Assembly: GCA_902593735.1 (NCBI GenBank)
Contig: CACJJL010000008.1
Coordinates: 1 to 64,000 of the forward strand
Source: an uncultured SAR116 cluster alpha proteobacterium
GTDB lineage: Bacteria; Pseudomonadota; Alphaproteobacteria; Puniceispirillales; Marisalimonadaceae
DNA: 64,000 bases
Reading direction: 5' to 3'
Of this stretch, positions 45,654-54,915 are shown piece by piece. The notes under the pieces are model-generated. The model saw only the letters and a list, made by a program, of their open reading frames with translations, ran no database searches and was not told the DNA's origin. The position numbers and the translations under genes were made by a program. Position 1 is the stretch's first letter, and every line of letters starts with the position of its first letter.

Positions 45654-46556
45654 TCAGAAAAAATTGAATAAATTTTTTTCTAAGCAGTATTTTGCTATTT
45701 CTATCCTCTTTGGTATCCATACATTTTGATAAGTTTTTATATGTTTGATAAAATCTTCAAGTCCCTTAATTCTTCCTGGTCTTCCGATAATTCTGGGATG
45801 TAGTCCAATAGACATCATTCTTAGGGAACCATCATCTGTTTCTGAGAGAAGTTGATTGAATGATTCTTTACAATAAATATTAAAATCATCACCTTTTACA
45901 AAACCATTGTTCCCATCAAATCTCATGTCATTAGTATCAAATGAATATGGAATAATCACAAATTTCCGATTATTTTTTTTTATTACATAAGGTATATCAT
46001 CGTTATACGCATTAGAATCATAAATAAAACCTCCATGTTCTATTAAAAGATCTCTTGTTAATGGTGACGTACTTGATTTTGTATGCCAACCTTGTGGAGG
46101 ATAACCAGAAAGTTTTAGAATTGACGAGTAACAATCATCAATTATTTTTTTTTCTTCTTCTCTACTTAGATAAGCATGAGAAATCCATTTAACGCCATGA
46201 GCGGATATTTCATGTTTTCTATTTAAAATTTCTTCTATCAACCAAGGAGAATTTTCTAGAGCTGAAGAACAACAACTAAATGTTGCTTTGATATTATATT
46301 TATCAAAAACGTCAAAAATGCGCCAAATTCCTGATCTTAAACCATATTCAAAATGAGATTCCATACAAAGATCTGGGATGTCTAATATTTTAATTTTATT
46401 ATTTTCGTATACATGCTCATTTTGACTATCGCCTGATGAAATTGAAAGCTCTGCACCCTCTTCAATGTTTACAACAAATGATATTGCAAGTTTATTTTCT
46501 TGAGGCCAAAGAATTTTTGGCTTTTCTTTCCCATAACCAATAAAATTTCTTTTCAT
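45654..46556 (-). CDS. Polysaccharide deacetylase-fold hydrolase, allantoinase PuuE-like
   Basis: A 300-residue carbohydrate-esterase-4 fold protein. It has the PuuE-type blocks GYGKEKPKILWP, FVVNIEEGAELS, MESHFEYGLRSGIWRIFDV, AHGVKWISHAYL and GLHPRIIGRPGRIKGLEDF. It has no signal peptide, so it acts in the cytoplasm. PuuE of Pseudomonas opens allantoin to allantoate; some relatives act on other cyclic amides. Its ATG immediately follows the stop of the racemase-family gene. Other operon members (HyuAB, TRAP) suggest a related ureide or imide. A peptidoglycan deacetylase role is unlikely for this clade and location. Confidence 0.82.
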   Translation of the reverse strand: MKRNFIGYGKEKPKILWPQENKLAISFVVNIEEGAELSISSGDSQNEHVYENNKIKILDIPDLCMESHFEYGLRSGIWRIFDVFDKYNIKATFSCCSSALENSPWLIEEILNRKHEISAHGVKWISHAYLSREEEKKIIDDCYSSILKLSGYPPQGWHTKSSTSPLTRDLLIEHGGFIYDSNAYNDDIPYVIKKNNRKFVIIPYSFDTNDMRFDGNNGFVKGDDFNIYCKESFNQLLSETDDGSLRMMSIGLHPRIIGRPGRIKGLEDFIKHIKTYQNVWIPKRIEIAKYCLEKNLFNFF

Positions 46557-47306
46557 TTATGAACCATCATCAACTTTGTGAGCAATCAATTCCGATAAAT
46601 TTTTATCAACCCCAATAGATGATTTAGGAGGTAATTTATGTTTATTTATAGTATTTTGATTCATAACGACAGCTAATTCTGCTTGCTTTACAGCTGCTTC
46701 AGCACAATCAATCACAGGGACACTAATTTCTTTTTGAACAACTTTTTTAAATCCAGACAATGGAGCCCCTGCAAATATAACCACCTCACCACCATCAATA
46801 TTGATAGCATTTTTAGCAGATTCAACTAAAGATTTCTTCTGAAGCGATTGGATTTTATCTATAGTCAAATTGACACCATCTATAGCTCTAAATCCTGCAT
46901 ATCTAGACTGTAATCCTAGTAATTCAACACTTTCTTCATACCAAGACGCCATTGCATTAGTAAATGAGATAATTGAGAATTTTTTACCAAATAGGCAAGC
47001 ACTTAACATAGCGGCCTCCCCTAGTCCAATTATCGGCAAGTTAAACAAATTTTTTGCTGGTATCAGACCTGGATCACCAAAGGCGGCTATAATTATAGCA
47101 TCATATTGTGAGTGTATTTCTGCTATTTTTTCTAGAACTAAAGTGCCAGTGATTTGGGCCTCAACTTTAGTTGATATGTATGGAAAACCCTTTTCTGCTG
47201 TTTTAGGAATTAAGGTTGTTTCACTATTTACTACCAACTTGGCAGTTTCATAAAGTTTTTCTGTTATAGATTCAGAAGTATTTGGGTTATACAGTAATAT
47301 TTTCAT
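46557..47306 (-). CDS. Asp/Glu-hydantoin racemase family protein (paralogue 2)
   Basis: A 249-residue member of the racemase superfamily with NPNTSESITEKL at the start and GLGEAAMLSACLFGKKF near residues 94-110. The positions of the two catalytic Cys are Ala (Ala75 in IIIAAFGDPG and Ala181 in IFAGAPLSG). The AAF-DPG and AGAP pattern recurs in a conserved clade of this superfamily, so it is probably functional but not a Cys-Cys racemase. It sits between a DapA-like aldolase and the PuuE-like gene and shares their operon. Confidence 0.82.
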   Translation of the reverse strand: MKILLYNPNTSESITEKLYETAKLVVNSETTLIPKTAEKGFPYISTKVEAQITGTLVLEKIAEIHSQYDAIIIAAFGDPGLIPAKNLFNLPIIGLGEAAMLSACLFGKKFSIISFTNAMASWYEESVELLGLQSRYAGFRAIDGVNLTIDKIQSLQKKSLVESAKNAINIDGGEVVIFAGAPLSGFKKVVQKEISVPVIDCAEAAVKQAELAVVMNQNTINKHKLPPKSSIGVDKNLSELIAHKVDDGS

Positions 47307-47310
47307 GCTT

Positions 47311-48264
47311 CTAATTAATTCCTTTTGGAATTGGAAGACCTTTTTCAGTTAATTTTAAGTGTAATCTTTTTAATAAATAATTGATCTCTCCAATATCATC
47401 ATCAGTAAGAACTGGACCAGGAGATCTCACATTTAACGATTTAATAATACCCCTTTTTTGCAAAACAAATTTTCTTAAACCTAAACCTATTCCAAATTGC
47501 TGTTCATGCCTAATGAGTGGTAAATATATATCAAATAAGTCTTCTGCTTTTTCTTTATCATGATTAGAAAACAAATTATGTAAATTTACCAACATTTCAG
47601 TGAATGCAAAACCAGTCATAATTCCGTCAGCACCTCTTTCAAGTTCTTGGGGAACATATAATCCTCCATTTCCTACAAAGACACTATATTTTCTGTTTAA
47701 ATGATTGTCTCTATATCTAAGAAGTCTTGATAATTTATTATGTCCTGGGCAATCTTCATGCTTAAACATCTCAATTGAAGGATGATTTTCCATTATAGTG
47801 TTTATAACACTTTCAGAAAAATAAACATTAGTAGTGGGTGGATAATCCTGCAAACAAATTGGAATATCTTGAGTGCGATCTACAACTTGATTGAAGTATG
47901 ATTTGATTTGATCGTCATTTTTTAGACCATTATTACCAGATACCATAACTCCAGAGGCACCAGTATCCATTGAAAATTTTGAAAGTAATTCTAAGTTATC
48001 AAGACCAGCATTAGAGACCCCTACAATTACTGGAACAATATTAATTAAGTTATTTACGTATCTTTTTATTAATGTTTTTTGTTCTTCAATATTAAGTTTG
48101 TGAGCCTCTCCCATAACCCCAAGGATTGTAACCCCTGAAACTTTACTTTCTATGTAATAATTTGAAAGTCTATCGACTGATTCAAAATCAATTAAGTTTT
48201 CATTGTTAAAAGGTGTTGTTGCAATGGCAATAACACCTTTCATATCCTTAAATTCTTTTGTCAT
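47311..48264 (-). CDS. Dihydrodipicolinate synthase (DapA) family aldolase
   Basis: TIM-barrel aldolase or lyase of 317 residues that forms a Schiff base. The Schiff-base Lys168 is in IEMFKHEDCPG, the conserved Tyr141 in LQDYPPTTN, and the GVMGEAHKL motif near 49-57 corresponds to the GTTGES loop of DapA with a Met in place of Thr. It is not a housekeeping dapA by context. It is the first gene of the operon that carries the racemase-like, PuuE-like, TRAP and hyuAB genes. It likely cleaves or forms a keto acid derived from the ring-opened product. Confidence 0.85.
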   Translation of the reverse strand: MTKEFKDMKGVIAIATTPFNNENLIDFESVDRLSNYYIESKVSGVTILGVMGEAHKLNIEEQKTLIKRYVNNLINIVPVIVGVSNAGLDNLELLSKFSMDTGASGVMVSGNNGLKNDDQIKSYFNQVVDRTQDIPICLQDYPPTTNVYFSESVINTIMENHPSIEMFKHEDCPGHNKLSRLLRYRDNHLNRKYSVFVGNGGLYVPQELERGADGIMTGFAFTEMLVNLHNLFSNHDKEKAEDLFDIYLPLIRHEQQFGIGLGLRKFVLQKRGIIKSLNVRSPGPVLTDDDIGEINYLLKRLHLKLTEKGLPIPKGIN

Positions 48265-48308
48265 TTAACTTCCTAAAATTTATTTGTAATAAAAATTAAA
48301 TTAGCTAC

Positions 48309-48830
48309 TTAATAAGTCAAATCTTTAATTCTTAGTTCAGCAATTTTGTGAATTTCACTAATAGCAGTTTCAAATTCTTTAGTTTTGCTGTTATTAATTC
48401 TCTTTTGCATATTATCTATGATCTGATTTTTATTTAAACCTTTTACTGCAATTATAAATGGAAATTTAAATTTTAATCTATATTCATTGTTGAGATTAGT
48501 TAAAATTTTAAATTCTTCATCAGAGCATTGATCTAAACCAGCAGACTTTTGTTCATCTTCCGAAAACTTTGTTAATTTTTCTTTTTTTTGAAGTTTTTTT
48601 CCAAGTTCAGGATGAGCATTAATCAAATTTAATTTCTGTGTTTCTGAAGAATCATCAACTATTTTTCTCATCATCAATTGTAATTCTTCTTTTGTTTGAA
48701 TCTCACTAATATTCTCATTTAACAATCTTTCTGGTACCCATTTAGAATGCTCATAAACACTTTTTAGTAGATCTATTATTTCTTCTCTTTCCATTTTTTT
48801 AGAAAGAAATTTGAAAGTTTTATTGTACAT
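48309..48830 (-). CDS. uraD: OHCU decarboxylase (UraD)
   Basis: Decarboxylates 2-oxo-4-hydroxy-4-carboxy-5-ureidoimidazoline to S-allantoin. The active-site His is in LINAHPELG, and the EQKSAGLD and KFKFPFIIAVKG segments are conserved. I chose ATG 48830 because TCAGG lies just upstream; an ATG at 48845 would add five residues. It is about 70 bases from the divergently transcribed uraH, a common pairing in urate degradation. It also lies 45 bases upstream of the DapA-like gene and may head that operon. Confidence 0.93.
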   Translation of the reverse strand: MYNKTFKFLSKKMEREEIIDLLKSVYEHSKWVPERLLNENISEIQTKEELQLMMRKIVDDSSETQKLNLINAHPELGKKLQKKEKLTKFSEDEQKSAGLDQCSDEEFKILTNLNNEYRLKFKFPFIIAVKGLNKNQIIDNMQKRINNSKTKEFETAISEIHKIAELRIKDLTY

Positions 48831-48898
48831 TATTTTACCTGACATTATTATATCAGTTAATTTAAGTACATTTTATACAAATTTAAATAGAGAAATAT

Positions 48899-49249
48899 AT
48901 GGCAGGTCTTTCAACTCATGTTTTAGATACTAGCAAGGGTAAACCCGCAGTAGAATTGAAAATTGAATTGTACAAAATATTGGATATTGAGAAAATTTTG
49001 ATTAAAACTGTTTTGACTAATGAGGATGGTAGAATTGACGAACCATTGTTATCTGCAAAAAGCTTAGAGGAAATTAATTACGAATTATTATTTTTTGCTG
49101 GTGATTATCTGAAAAAACAAAATAGTGAACTTAAACATGTTTTTCTTGATAAAATACCCATTAGATTTTTTGTAAATAATAAATCTGAACATTACCATGT
49201 ACCACTATTACTATCTCCTTTTGGCTATAGTACTTATAGAGGGAGCTAA
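48899..49249 (+). CDS. uraH: 5-Hydroxyisourate hydrolase (transthyretin-like)
   Basis: Hydrolyses 5-hydroxyisourate to OHCU. At 116 residues it has the diagnostic N-terminal LSTHVLDTSKGKPA (His7) and C-terminal YRGS tetrapeptide, with the HYHVPLLLSPFGYST strand before it. It is the first gene of a plus-strand operon with puuD, a dihydropyrimidinase-like enzyme, allantoicase and allA. Its stop is three bases ahead of the puuD TTG. Confidence 0.96.
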   Translation: MAGLSTHVLDTSKGKPAVELKIELYKILDIEKILIKTVLTNEDGRIDEPLLSAKSLEEINYELLFFAGDYLKKQNSELKHVFLDKIPIRFFVNNKSEHYHVPLLLSPFGYSTYRGS

Positions 49250-49252
49250 TTT

Positions 49253-50476
49253 TTGATATTTTTATTAGAAGAATGGACTGAACTAATTTTGAGATGGTTC
49301 CATGTCATTGCAGGTATTGCATGGATTGGCTCAAGCTTTTATTTTATTGCTTTAGATTTAAGTTTAAAACAAAATAAGAATCTTCCAGATAAATCTCATG
49401 GAGAAGCTTGGCAAGTTCATGGAGGTGGATTTTATCACTTAGTTAAATATCTTGTTGCACCGTCAAAAATGCCTTCAGAATTAACCTGGTTTAAATGGGA
49501 AGCCTATGCAACTTGGGTATCAGGTTTTGCTTTGTTAGCTCTTATATATTACGCAGGTGCTGAATTATACATGATCGATATTGTCAAATATGATTTAGAA
49601 AAATATGAAGCAGTAATAATTTCATTACTAGGCGTCGTCTTTGGTTGGGTAATTTATGATTTCGTGTGCAGATTATCATTAAAAACAAATGTCTATGTAT
49701 TAATCAGTTCTATATTTATTTTAATCACTGTCATGTCGTGGGCTTATTCTGAAATATTTAGTTATAGAGGCGCATTTATGCAGATAGGAACAGTTTTAGG
49801 TACTATTATGGTTGCTAATGTTCTTATGATTATAATTCCTGGTCAGAAAAAAGTTGTAGCTAGTTTGCTAGCAAATGAGACCCCTAACCCAATTCATGGT
49901 GCTATTGCAAAACAACGATCTCTTCATAACAATTACTTAACATTACCTGTGATTTTTATTATGATTTCAAATCATTATCCTTTAATTTATGCTACAAAAT
50001 ATTCTTGGATGATCATTTCAATTATTCTAATAATTGGAGCGCTCATTAGACATTTTTTTAATATTAAACATACTGGAGCCAAACCACCTTACTGGGTATG
50101 TGTTCCAATAATTATTCTAGGTTCAATAATTTTTTATATTTCAGACTTGGGCAAACCAAAACTAAATAACCTTAAAAACACAGCTACATTGATTGAATTA
50201 ATCCCAGAAAAAACTATGGTGAGTGCTCAAGAAATCATTGTGTCTAAATGTTCTATGTGTCACGCGAAAGAGCCTTTATGGGAAAATATGAAAAATGCAC
50301 CAAAATTAGTCAATTTAGAAACACCTACAGATATAATTAATAACATTGATAATATATATAAACAGTCTGTGTTATCCTACGCAATGCCACCTGGAAATAT
50401 TTCTTTTCTTGAAGATAATGAACGAAGTTTGATTAATCAACTTTATATGAGCGTGCATAATATAAAAAATAAATAG
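49253..50476 (+). CDS. puuD: Membrane urate hydroxylase PuuD with C-terminal cytochrome c
   Basis: Oxidises urate to 5-hydroxyisourate at the membrane without the soluble uricase. The 407 residues contain eight membrane helices (about 10-300) with conserved His in FHVIAGIAWIGSSFYFIALD. A C-terminal cytochrome c domain follows with heme motif CSMCH (Cys333, Cys336, His337) and a later MPPGN that likely gives the Met ligand. TTG 49253 is preceded by GGGAG. This form implies a periplasmic respiratory link and no soluble uricase (PucL/UaZ) is seen. It is part of the uraH operon. Confidence 0.93.
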   Translation: MIFLLEEWTELILRWFHVIAGIAWIGSSFYFIALDLSLKQNKNLPDKSHGEAWQVHGGGFYHLVKYLVAPSKMPSELTWFKWEAYATWVSGFALLALIYYAGAELYMIDIVKYDLEKYEAVIISLLGVVFGWVIYDFVCRLSLKTNVYVLISSIFILITVMSWAYSEIFSYRGAFMQIGTVLGTIMVANVLMIIIPGQKKVVASLLANETPNPIHGAIAKQRSLHNNYLTLPVIFIMISNHYPLIYATKYSWMIISIILIIGALIRHFFNIKHTGAKPPYWVCVPIIILGSIIFYISDLGKPKLNNLKNTATLIELIPEKTMVSAQEIIVSKCSMCHAKEPLWENMKNAPKLVNLETPTDIINNIDNIYKQSVLSYAMPPGNISFLEDNERSLINQLYMSVHNIKNK

Positions 50477-50493
50477 TCATTGGAGAATAGTTC

Positions 50494-51900
50494 ATGAAAA
50501 ATATTGACATAATTTTTAAAAACGGAAAAACAGTAACTGAAAATGGTATAGAAGATTGTGACATTGCTGTTACTGATGGAAAAATTTGTGAAATAGGCAA
50601 GATTAATGCAACAGCAAAAATTGTAGAGGATGTTTCTAATCTATTAGTTTTGCCTGGCGGTATAGATTCTCATGTCCACATAGATCAGCCATCAGGACCA
50701 GATGTTGAGATGGCTGACAACTTTCAAAGCGCAACAAAATCTGCCGCAGCTGGAGGCAATACCACAGTTTTACCCTTTGCTATGCAAGAAAAAGGACAAT
50801 CCCTTAGAGAATGTGTAAAAAATTATCATGAAAAGGCTAATGGCAATTTGTATGTAGACACTTCATTTCACTTGATTATAAGTGATCCCTCACCACAAGT
50901 TTTAGGACAAGAGCTCCCTGCACTAGCAAGAGATGGTTATACATCTTTCAAAGTGTTTATGACATATGATGATCTAGTTTTAAATGATGAAGAACTCCTG
51001 AAAGTTTTCGAAGTTGCTAAAAATGAGAAAACGTTAGTTATGGTTCATGCTGAAGGATATGATGCTATTAGATTTTTAACTAAAAAGTTAGAGAATGAAG
51101 GAAAATTAGCTCCATATTATCATGGCTTGTCTAGGCCTCAAATTGTGGAAAGAGAAGCAACACACAGAGCCATAAGTCACGCCCAAATTGTTGATATTCC
51201 AATTGTAATTGTTCATGTTTCGGGAGAAGAAGCACTATCTCAAATTAAATGGGCAAAAGATAGAGGAATTAAGATTTTTTCTGAAACTTGCCCTCAATAT
51301 ATTTGTTTAACTGAAGATGATATGAAGGGACTAAATATGGATTTTGAAGGAGCAAAATACGTATGTTCTCCTCCACCAAGAGATTTGGAAAGTCAACAGG
51401 CTATTTGGGATGGATTAATTGACGGAACTTTCGATATCTTTTCATCAGATCATTGTCCATTTCGTTTTAAAGATAGTAAAGGTAAAGATAGGCCTGGAGC
51501 AAGAACATCATTTAAATGGGTTCCAAATGGTATTCCTGGAGTAGAAACAAGGCTGCCAATTTTATTTTCTGAAGGAGTAAGCAAAAATAGAATTAGTTTG
51601 GAAAGATTTGTTGAGCTAACTTCTACAAATCCAGCCAAAATGTATGGCCTTTATCCTCAAAAAGGATCAATTAAAGTTGGATCTGATGCTGATATAACAA
51701 TTTGGGATCCTAATAAAAAAAATAAAATTCAACAAATTAATCTAAGCCATGGCTCTGATTATACACCCTATGAAGGTTTAGATATTACTGGATGGCCTAT
51801 ACAAACTTGGTTAAGAGGGAATAAAATCTACGATCAGAATGAATTCATAGTTAACAAAAATTTAGGAAAATATATTTCTAGAGATTTTTGTATGCTTTAA
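50494..51900 (+). CDS. Dihydropyrimidinase/D-hydantoinase-type cyclic amidohydrolase
   Basis: A 468-residue TIM-barrel amidohydrolase with a binuclear metal site. GGIDSHVHID supplies His60 and His62, and the carboxylated lysine is Lys153 in TSFKVFM. Further ligands lie in MVHAEGYD and IVHVSGEE, and the Asp in SSDHCPF. The PNGIPGVETRLP motif marks the dihydropyrimidinase/hydantoinase group and differs from classical AllB allantoinase. It lies in the uraH-puuD-alc-allA operon, so allantoin is a plausible substrate. Gene context and subfamily disagree, so the exact substrate is open. Confidence 0.88.
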   Translation: MKNIDIIFKNGKTVTENGIEDCDIAVTDGKICEIGKINATAKIVEDVSNLLVLPGGIDSHVHIDQPSGPDVEMADNFQSATKSAAAGGNTTVLPFAMQEKGQSLRECVKNYHEKANGNLYVDTSFHLIISDPSPQVLGQELPALARDGYTSFKVFMTYDDLVLNDEELLKVFEVAKNEKTLVMVHAEGYDAIRFLTKKLENEGKLAPYYHGLSRPQIVEREATHRAISHAQIVDIPIVIVHVSGEEALSQIKWAKDRGIKIFSETCPQYICLTEDDMKGLNMDFEGAKYVCSPPPRDLESQQAIWDGLIDGTFDIFSSDHCPFRFKDSKGKDRPGARTSFKWVPNGIPGVETRLPILFSEGVSKNRISLERFVELTSTNPAKMYGLYPQKGSIKVGSDADITIWDPNKKNKIQQINLSHGSDYTPYEGLDITGWPIQTWLRGNKIYDQNEFIVNKNLGKYISRDFCML

Positions 51901-51916
51901 GATAAATAGGAAAAAA

Positions 51917-52909
51917 ATGAGTGCAAACAATAAAAATCAAAATTTAACTAATCTAGCTTCTCCAAAAATTGGTACAAAAATAATTGAAGTTTCTGATGAT
52001 TTCTTCGGTGAAGCTTCACGTATGCTAGATGATAAAGAACCAGTTTTCATTGAAGATAAGTATGATAAACATGGAAAGTGGATGGATGGATGGGAGAGTA
52101 AAAGAAGAAGAGATGGTGGCAATGATTGGGCTATAATAGAGTTAGGATCTCCAGGAATTATTTCTGAGGTAGATATTGATACAAGTTTTTTCACTGGAAA
52201 TTTTCCTCCTTTTGCTTCAATTGAAGGTTTATACAGCGATCAAAAACCTAATAAAGACTCTGACTGGATTGAGATAATATCTAAAACATCTTTAAAGGGA
52301 GACTCCAGTAATAAATTTAATATTCAATCAAAATCAAAAGTAAATTACATAAAATTACAAATTTTTCCTGATGGAGGGGTTGCAAGATTAAGATTGTTTG
52401 GTGCAGTAAAACTTGATTGGGATATTTATAATAATAAAAAAGATCTAATTGAATTATCATCCTTAAAATTAGGTGGTTCTATTATTGCTTATAATAATGC
52501 TCACTATGGTGACGTATCAGCTCTTCTATCCGATGGAAGAGGAAAAACAATGGGTGATGGTTGGGAAACAAGAAGGAGAAGAGAACCCGGTTATGACTGG
52601 ATTATAGTTAAATTAGCAACTAAAGGTTTAATAAAAAAAATTGAAGTAGATACCGCTCATTTTAAAGGAAATTATCCAGATCAAGCATCAGTGCAGGCAT
52701 CAAACTTGGACGAAAATAAAAGTTTAGAAGAAGTTATTAATGACTCACAGAACTGGAAATACATATTGGATAAATCTAAATTACAAGCAGACAATATACA
52801 TAATTACGAAGTTGATGATACGTCTACTGAAGGTGCAACTTATGTTAAATTGAATATTTATCCGGATGGAGGGGTATCAAGATTAAGAATTTTTGGTTTA
52901 AAATTTTAA
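51917..52909 (+). CDS. alc: Allantoicase
   Basis: Hydrolyses allantoate to S-ureidoglycolate and urea. The 330-residue protein shows the tandem allantoicase repeat: MDGWESKRRRDGGNDWAII near 50-70 and MGDGWETRRRREPGYDWII near 210-230, each followed by the acidic/Phe-containing strand FTGNFPPFASIEG and FKGNYPDQASVQA. Using allantoicase in preference to allantoate amidohydrolase means urea is released twice. No urease genes are in the window. It is separated from allA by a single base. Confidence 0.94.
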   Translation: MSANNKNQNLTNLASPKIGTKIIEVSDDFFGEASRMLDDKEPVFIEDKYDKHGKWMDGWESKRRRDGGNDWAIIELGSPGIISEVDIDTSFFTGNFPPFASIEGLYSDQKPNKDSDWIEIISKTSLKGDSSNKFNIQSKSKVNYIKLQIFPDGGVARLRLFGAVKLDWDIYNNKKDLIELSSLKLGGSIIAYNNAHYGDVSALLSDGRGKTMGDGWETRRRREPGYDWIIVKLATKGLIKKIEVDTAHFKGNYPDQASVQASNLDENKSLEEVINDSQNWKYILDKSKLQADNIHNYEVDDTSTEGATYVKLNIYPDGGVSRLRIFGLKF

Positions 52910-52910
52910 A

Positions 52911-53423
52911 ATGAAAAAAATTTCAATCGAGCAAATAGATATTAAAAATTTTTCTAGATTTGGAAATATTATAGAAAAGAAAAATGCATCAGAATTACGT
53001 TCTATCAATCAAGGAACCACTACTAGGTATCATAATATTTCTGAGTTAGATTTAGAAAGTAAAAATGGAAATTCAAGTATTTCTATCTTTTCTGGTTTAC
53101 CAAGAGAGCTTCCTGTAGAAATAAAGATTTTGGAGAAACATCCTGTTGCTTCTCAAAGTTTTCTTCCTATTCAAAATTATGATTGGTTAATAGTTGTTTG
53201 CGAAGAAAAAAATAAAGTACCAGATTTGAGTACTTTAAGATGTTTCCATATAAATGGGGATACTGGTATCACATACAATAAAAATGTTTGGCACCACCCT
53301 CTTTTAGTTAAAAAGAAACAAGATTTTTGGGTAATTGACAGAATAAATGACCAAGAAGATTCTTTTATTAATTTAAAAGAATATCATTTCACAAATAATG
53401 AAACTAGATTCATAAATCTATAA
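52911..53423 (+). CDS. allA: Ureidoglycolate lyase
   Basis: Splits ureidoglycolate to glyoxylate and urea. The 170-residue cupin-like protein has the conserved block HINGDTGITYNKNVWHHPLL near residues 112-131 and EKHPVASQSFLPI near 71-83. It is the last gene of the plus-strand allantoin operon, six bases overlapping the end of the convergent deaminase gene. The glyoxylate made could feed the glyoxylate aminotransferase at 31650-32822. Confidence 0.94.
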   Translation: MKKISIEQIDIKNFSRFGNIIEKKNASELRSINQGTTTRYHNISELDLESKNGNSSISIFSGLPRELPVEIKILEKHPVASQSFLPIQNYDWLIVVCEEKNKVPDLSTLRCFHINGDTGITYNKNVWHHPLLVKKKQDFWVIDRINDQEDSFINLKEYHFTNNETRFINL

Positions 53424-54776
53424 ATCCAGTAATCTTTTTGATGCAACCTTATGTTTTTCTAAAGATAAATTATGATCAAAATTATTTAAATGACCATTTT
53501 GAGAGATTATCTTTCCATTGCAAATAGTGTAAGCAGTTTCAGCAGGGGTACATAATACCAAAGCAGCCAAAGGATCACTCCAAGCTCCAGACATAGCAAT
53601 TTTATTCAAATCATATATTGCAAAATCTGCCGCTTTACCAAAAGAAATCTGACCAATATCATTTCTGTTCAATACTTCTGCACCACCCCTTGTTGCAGTA
53701 AATAATGCTTCTCTTGGTGAAAATTTATTAGCACCTAAGTTTACTCTCTGTAATAACATTGCTTGGCGAGCTTCATTCAAAAGATGCCCACTATCATTTG
53801 AGCTTGAACCATCTACGCCTAAACCTACTTTCACACCTTCATCTATCCACATTCTCAAAGGGGCTATCCCACTTGCAAGTCTCATATTTGAACAAGGACA
53901 ATGCGCAATACCAGTACCCGTTCTAGAAAATAATTCAATTTCATCTTTATTTAGTTTTACACAATGAGCATGCCAAACATCATCTCCAACCCAGCCTAGA
54001 TCTTTAATATACTCACCTGGGGTCATACCAAAATTTTCTTTGGTATAAACAATATCTTCATCATTTTCTGCCAGATGTGTATGCATACTAACCGAGTAAT
54101 TTCGAGCTAACCTAGCAGTCTCCTTCATCAAATCTGGACTAACACTAAATGGGGAACAAGGTGCTAATGCAATTTTTAACATTGAAAATTCTGATGAATC
54201 GTGAAAATCTTCAATCACCCTTTGGCAATCTTTTATAATTGAATTTTCATTTTCAGTGAGTGTGTCTGGCGGAAGCCCTCCTTTACTTACACCTATACTC
54301 ATAGAACCTCTTGTTGCGTGAAACCTACAACCAACCTCACTTGCTGCTTCAATTTGATTTTCAAGCTTTGATCCATTTGGAAAGAGGTATAAATGATCAC
54401 TAGATGTAGTACACCCACTAATAACCATTTCAGATAATCCAATTAAAGTTGAAATATAAATATCAGATGGTAAAATTTTATTCCAAATAGGGTATAAATT
54501 TGTAAGCCATCCAAATAATGATTCATTTTGGGAGCCAGGATAACAGCGTGTCAAATTTTGAAATAAATGATGATGAGTGTTTACTAAACCAGGAATAACA
54601 ACCATTTCATGTGCATCAATAATTAATCCTGGATTATAATTAAAATTTTCAAGATCTCCAATATCAATAATTTTGCCATTTTCACAATAAATAGATTTGT
54701 TAGATATTTCTTTTCTATCATCATCCATTGTTGCAATAATGTGAGCATTTTTAATTAATAAATTTGCCATTTTCAT
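53418..54776 (-). CDS. 8-Oxoguanine/guanine-type deaminase (amidohydrolase)
   Basis: Metal-dependent amidohydrolase of the COG0402 group, 452 residues from the chosen start. The metal motif VNTHHHLFQNLTR, the SMHTHLAENDED block, the WHAHCVKLNKDEIE segment and the GLGVDGSSSND motif (metal Asp) are intact, and the profile resembles 8-oxoguanine deaminase. It would deaminate guanine or 8-oxoguanine to xanthine or urate, the entry to the pathway next door. I chose ATG 54776; the frame reaches TTG 54815, but the enzyme family starts near MKMANLLIKN. It is downstream of and in line with xdhB. Confidence 0.88.
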   Translation of the reverse strand: MKMANLLIKNAHIIATMDDDRKEISNKSIYCENGKIIDIGDLENFNYNPGLIIDAHEMVVIPGLVNTHHHLFQNLTRCYPGSQNESLFGWLTNLYPIWNKILPSDIYISTLIGLSEMVISGCTTSSDHLYLFPNGSKLENQIEAASEVGCRFHATRGSMSIGVSKGGLPPDTLTENENSIIKDCQRVIEDFHDSSEFSMLKIALAPCSPFSVSPDLMKETARLARNYSVSMHTHLAENDEDIVYTKENFGMTPGEYIKDLGWVGDDVWHAHCVKLNKDEIELFSRTGTGIAHCPCSNMRLASGIAPLRMWIDEGVKVGLGVDGSSSNDSGHLLNEARQAMLLQRVNLGANKFSPREALFTATRGGAEVLNRNDIGQISFGKAADFAIYDLNKIAMSGAWSDPLAALVLCTPAETAYTICNGKIISQNGHLNNFDHNLSLEKHKVASKRLLDL

Positions 54777-54915
54777 ACTAAAGCTCGAAACTTTTTTTGT
54801 ATTGTAATGTAACAATATTAATCAAACTTTTAAATGCATAATTATTGTAAAGATGAAGATTGAAATTTTCACGAATTCCAAAAATAGCAGTTGTTAGAGA
54901 AGATATTGTTGATAA

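Noticed and set aside
45654-46556. Cell-wall polysaccharide deacetylase
   Set aside because: It lacks a signal peptide, and its motifs and neighbours fit the PuuE-like cyclic-amide hydrolase clade.
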